Source: Minisyncoccota bacterium (GTDB lineage Bacteria > Patescibacteriota > Minisyncoccia > JAHIHE01 > JAGLIN01). From it: a DNA stretch of 51,527 bases. Made by a program: the position numbers and the translations under genes. A model generated the notes under the pieces. The model was given only the letters and a program-made list of their open reading frames with translations. It made no database searches and was not told where the DNA came from. Each line of letters opens with the position of its first letter. Position 1 is the stretch's first letter. Shown piece after piece: positions 49,401-51,527 of this stretch. The stretch is taken from positions 1 to 51,527 of the forward strand of contig JAQVBZ010000009.1 of assembly GCA_028690055.1 (NCBI GenBank). The letters are read 5' to 3'.

Positions 49401-50357
49401 TGTGTCCGTCTCAAAAATGAGCTTCCTACCGGTCGGCGCGAAAACCTCTGCGAGATTACCATTCTCATCATAAGCAAGAGACAAAGTATTGTTATTCGCG
49501 TCAATTACGGATAATAGCTTTCCTTCTTCGTCGAAATAATATTCCGTTTTATCTACGGCAGTAAGCGAGAAAGTTCCATCGTCGTTTTTCTGCAATTTGC
49601 TCAAAACATCAAGTGTGGGTACATAGTTCCCGTCGGATTGCAGTTCAAAGAAATCCCGCCTGCCGTCTGAATTAACAAACGTCACACCGTTAGAATACTC
49701 GTTTAAACGTATGTTATAAGTATTGGTCCATTTATTACCGAGAGAGCTGTTCTCTTCACTGAGGGAGTTGTACGAACGAACAAATTCGATAGGCAATCCT
49801 CGATCGGAGATACTTATATCACGCATAGAATGCAGATAATTCCCGTAGACGGAATTGATCGGATCGACAATCGCGGGAGTGGTTACACTCGTCCCTGTAA
49901 AATTGTGATAGAAAGTATTGTCTGTATTCGTATATAGGATGAATGGACTCGCTGACGGCAAAAAGATTTGCCCGGGTACGTTTTTGGCTGACGCATTGGA
50001 TGCGGTTGCGTCGACTGAATATGTGAGAGTCCTCTCGCTATTTCGAGGCACCGCTTTGACATTCCAGGAAATTTGTCGTTCCTGTCCGACGGCAAAGTCG
50101 CCGATATATTGCATCGGTGTGCCCGACGCGAGAGACAATCCTTCAGGCAAATTCAAAGTCAGTTCTACGTTTTCCGCCGTGGCTGAGCCGTTGTTAAATA
50201 CCGTTGCCGTAATCGAAAACGGATTCGGCGAATAAGCATTATTGATTACAGATAATGTCGCCGGAGCAGTAATACCGAGAGCAAGTGGCGGCGTAAGATC
50301 CGCATGCAATTGAGCCAAACCATAAAGGGTCGCATATGTGCGATTCTCCCGGAGCAA
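46428..50357 (-). CDS. RHS/YD-repeat protein, main body
   Basis: 1309 aa with more than 20 YD repeats ('YDENGNL..', 'YDAQGN..') and RHS-associated core 'YYYRARYYDSSVGRFISKDPIVGFIEYPSSQNRYSYVTNNPARYVDPFGL'. Confidence 0.93.
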   Translation of the reverse strand: MLRENRTYATLYGLAQLHADLTPPLALGITAPATLSVINNAYSPNPFSITATVFNNGSATAENVELTLNLPEGLSLASGTPMQYIGDFAVGQERQISWNVKAVPRNSERTLTYSVDATASNASAKNVPGQIFLPSASPFILYTNTDNTFYHNFTGTSVTTPAIVDPINSVYGNYLHSMRDISISDRGLPIEFVRSYNSLSEENSSLGNKWTNTYNIRLNEYSNGVTFVNSDGRRDFFELQSDGNYVPTLDVLSKLQKNDDGTFSLTAVDKTEYYFDEEGKLLSVIDANNNTLSLAYDENGNLAEVFAPTGRKLIFETDTEGRIISITDPAGRIYAYTYDTAGDLVSATNPAGGVTQYAYGENHNLTSITDAKGNTVAENEYDEENRVVKQTDGRGNAGTFQYDTVERVTTYTSSQGGLWKYYYDESFRVTKQIDAAGNESLSSFDANNRLIAWTDQNGNTTSYEYDENGNTICVTDALGNDRTFSYDEENNLISSTDELGNLTSYTYDAQGNLIIVINPLGAETNFAYDAYGQLATATDALGGVITFAYDAQGNPVKATNAVGGEVDLEYNSANSLTERTDPNGDRVSMEYDSLERLTKITNALGNSSVYSYDEVGNVVEASDASAATTKYVYDANNNLISVTDAMGGITQYGYDMLNHLVTTTNAAGNMVQYENNTLGQVTKTTDSLGNSSTFVYDGAGNVTAVTTAEGKTVSYEYDSLNRLVRKNFSDGTSAQFAYDAAGNLTSAENQFVTYTYTYNALGLVTSFGDSRFGITTYAYDTLGRRTQTTNENESLRYGYDELSQLTDISDSANEAYTFKYDAAGRRTEFTLPNEITTRYTYDTAGQLQSLIASPSRGSDIFSEKYTYDVRGNRSLKQTDQWQTMYEYDPLARLTQAFTQLESKDDSHPWQGGHGYGNSSSNSSHNNSGDSSRKWEESYAYDSVGNRAEGPQSESYFYNQADELLRINDSSNNSSSQGGSGNCPWSWNDDGCEGTENWRGYSQNGCQAHNQGNDSCGKCNGHSDSSDSFVFSYDKNGNIIAKTGEQDWQYIYDDENRLIAAKQTLSNKKVNSIEYTYDPFGQRIQKKSYLTVESSRGRSNKQDEKTEQYRYDGEDIVAIYDGSGELQMTFVHGPGIDEPLSVTYYKKQNSKKDKVKKETNYYTADALGSIVRLTDKKGNIVESYEYDSFGNFRDSEDDMSQPYAYTGREYDEETGLYYYRARYYDSSVGRFISKDPIVGFIEYPSSQNRYSYVTNNPARYVDPFGLSKSDVSLTGRGSEVGILGYQQQELGLLQMIITNIPSSAGICVMG

Positions 50358-50679
50358 GTGTGGTAGGATTCCAATACACCGCGTATGCGCTGTCAGAAGT
50401 CAGAGAGCGTCCCAGATCAACCGTATAATCATAGTCAGAATCGGTAATCCACCCCCAATGAGCGAACACGAGCCGATCTGGAACAGTGGCTCCGCCGCTT
50501 TTAAGAGTTGCCGCGGCGACATGCTGATTGTCTGTGAGATTGTAATATACAGTGAAATTATCCGGCACTGCTGAACCTAAATATTCTTTTTCAGTAGTAA
50601 TAATGCCATCCCCGGGCACACGAAAAGGAGCTCCATCGTTATCATTCAATTCCGTATCCTGCATAACGCGACTGCCCAC
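50239..50679 (-). pseudogene. Middle fragment of RHS N-terminal region (separated by frameshifts)
   Basis: 'VGSRVMQDTELNDNDGAPFRVPGDG...YNLTDNQHVAAATLKSGG...LAPGES' continues ORF 50681-51250 and runs into the RHS frame near 50345. Confidence 0.75.
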
Positions 50680-50680
50680 T

Positions 50681-51187
50681 TCATGAGCAACCGAGCCAAC
50701 GTTTTTTTACATCATAGGAAATCTTTGCGACATCCTCTTCATTAGTTTGATTGTTCAAGACGATTTGAAGCGTTTGTGTTATCTCGATATCCCCTACTAT
50801 CCACTTACTCTGATTGGTGTGCTGATTTGTATTAGCAGGAGCTTGCACCACCGTTCCTGAATCGCCATATACATTATCCACTCCATCAATTCGAAAGGTT
50901 GTAAAGGATGTTCCTGGCGTCCTCGGCCAGCTATAGGTTAGATCCCAGCTCTCGCTAGTCGAGCCTCCTGTTATAAAGTCCGGGAAAGCACCGATATTAA
51001 AACGTCCATTCGACGCCACCAATATGGCAAGACGCTCATTAAAAGAACTGATTTCAGTTACTTCTTGCTCTGAGTCGCCTTCTGTTCCCGGGGGAAGAGT
51101 CTGACTACTTTGCATAGCCCACGTAAAAGGAACTACAATGATAGCAATTAAAAATGCAATAATAATACCGGATAATCGCTTTTTCAT
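50681..51187 (-). CDS. N-terminal fragment of RHS protein with signal peptide
   Basis: 'MKKRLSGIIIAFLIAIIVVPFTWAMQSSQ...EDVAKISYDVKK'; skipping one A of a 7-A run gives DVKNVGSVAHEVGSRVMQDTELND. Track start 51250, likely start 51187. Confidence 0.75.
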   Translation of the reverse strand: MKKRLSGIIIAFLIAIIVVPFTWAMQSSQTLPPGTEGDSEQEVTEISSFNERLAILVASNGRFNIGAFPDFITGGSTSESWDLTYSWPRTPGTSFTTFRIDGVDNVYGDSGTVVQAPANTNQHTNQSKWIVGDIEITQTLQIVLNNQTNEEDVAKISYDVKKRWLGCS

Positions 51188-51248
51188 GATTCTATAATTG
51201 AATAATTTAGCCCCCTCCTTCTTTTTATATTTAAACGATTTTGGTTTC

Positions 51249-51281
51249 AAAAAAAACGCCCTATCCTAAATAGACAGAGTG
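51249..51281 (-). terminator. Intrinsic terminator/attenuator-like hairpin just upstream of the RHS gene
   Basis: Minus strand CACTCTGTC-TATTTAG-GATAGGGCG-TTTTTTTT (about 9-bp stem with G.U pairs, U8 tract). Confidence 0.55.
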
Positions 51282-51437
51282 CTTGAAAAAATAAGATAGT
51301 TACAATGATTAATTATTATTTGAATCTTATACATATATATATTAATTGATGATGGCTATATATACAATAGATTGAAAAATCTAAAAAGTCAAATATCGGC
51401 GGCTCTATACTAACAAGTGTGGTGGATAAATCAAAAA

Positions 51438-51496
51438 TAGTGGTAAGCTTAGCTTAAAACAAGAGTTACCCAACTCAAAGCTAAATTTAACCACTA
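51438..51496. repeat. Imperfect inverted repeat TAGTGGTAAGCTTAGCTT / AAGCTAAATTTAACCACTA
   Basis: Arms 51438-51455 and 51478-51496, directly upstream of a truncated ATG ORF. Confidence 0.65.
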
Positions 51497-51501
51497 CTTC
51501 T

Positions 51502-51527
51502 ATGAAAAAGTGTATCATCGAAATGCT
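51502..51527 (+). CDS. Start of an ORF truncated by the window end (MKKCIIEM...)
   Basis: ATG at 51502 with no stop to window end; product unidentifiable from 8 residues. Confidence 0.3.

Noticed and set aside
1-51527. Composite transposon bounded by IS30 at left and an IS at right
   Set aside because: The left IS30 end sequence does not match the right-edge sequence by eye, and the right-edge ORF is unidentified.

Overview
This 51.5-kb window is dominated by a large surface-glycan locus, mostly on the minus strand. It encodes two Wzx-type flippases, about 10 glycosyltransferase proteins (GT4 and GT2 types, several fused in one chain), large GT-C-like membrane proteins, two polysaccharide deacetylases, a pyruvyl transferase and two glycoside-hydrolase-like proteins. 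One of the hydrolase-like domains is fused to a membrane GT. The locus is interrupted by a lexA-like repressor next to a Y-family DNA polymerase. Distal to it are a 1687-aa modular surface protein and an RHS/YD-repeat polymorphic locus. The RHS gene is split by three apparent single-base frameshifts and carries a displaced second tip cassette with a perfect 143-bp core duplication. Intergenic gaps hold at least four families of interspersed palindromic/MITE-like repeats. The left edge carries the C-terminal end of an IS30-like transposase. Strongest leads: (1) RHS tip-cassette duplication with remnant immunity-like genes and an RHS relic; (2) GT-C/GH5-like fusion; (3) LexA promoter with a palindromic operator exactly filling a 17-bp -35/-10 spacer; (4) the intergenic repeat families; (5) a strongly promoted small secreted protein with a Gly/Asn/Cys repeat tail. 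The gene repertoire is reminiscent of Patescibacteria/CPR-type genomes, but that is inference only. All family calls were made by eye from the translations; no database search was run.
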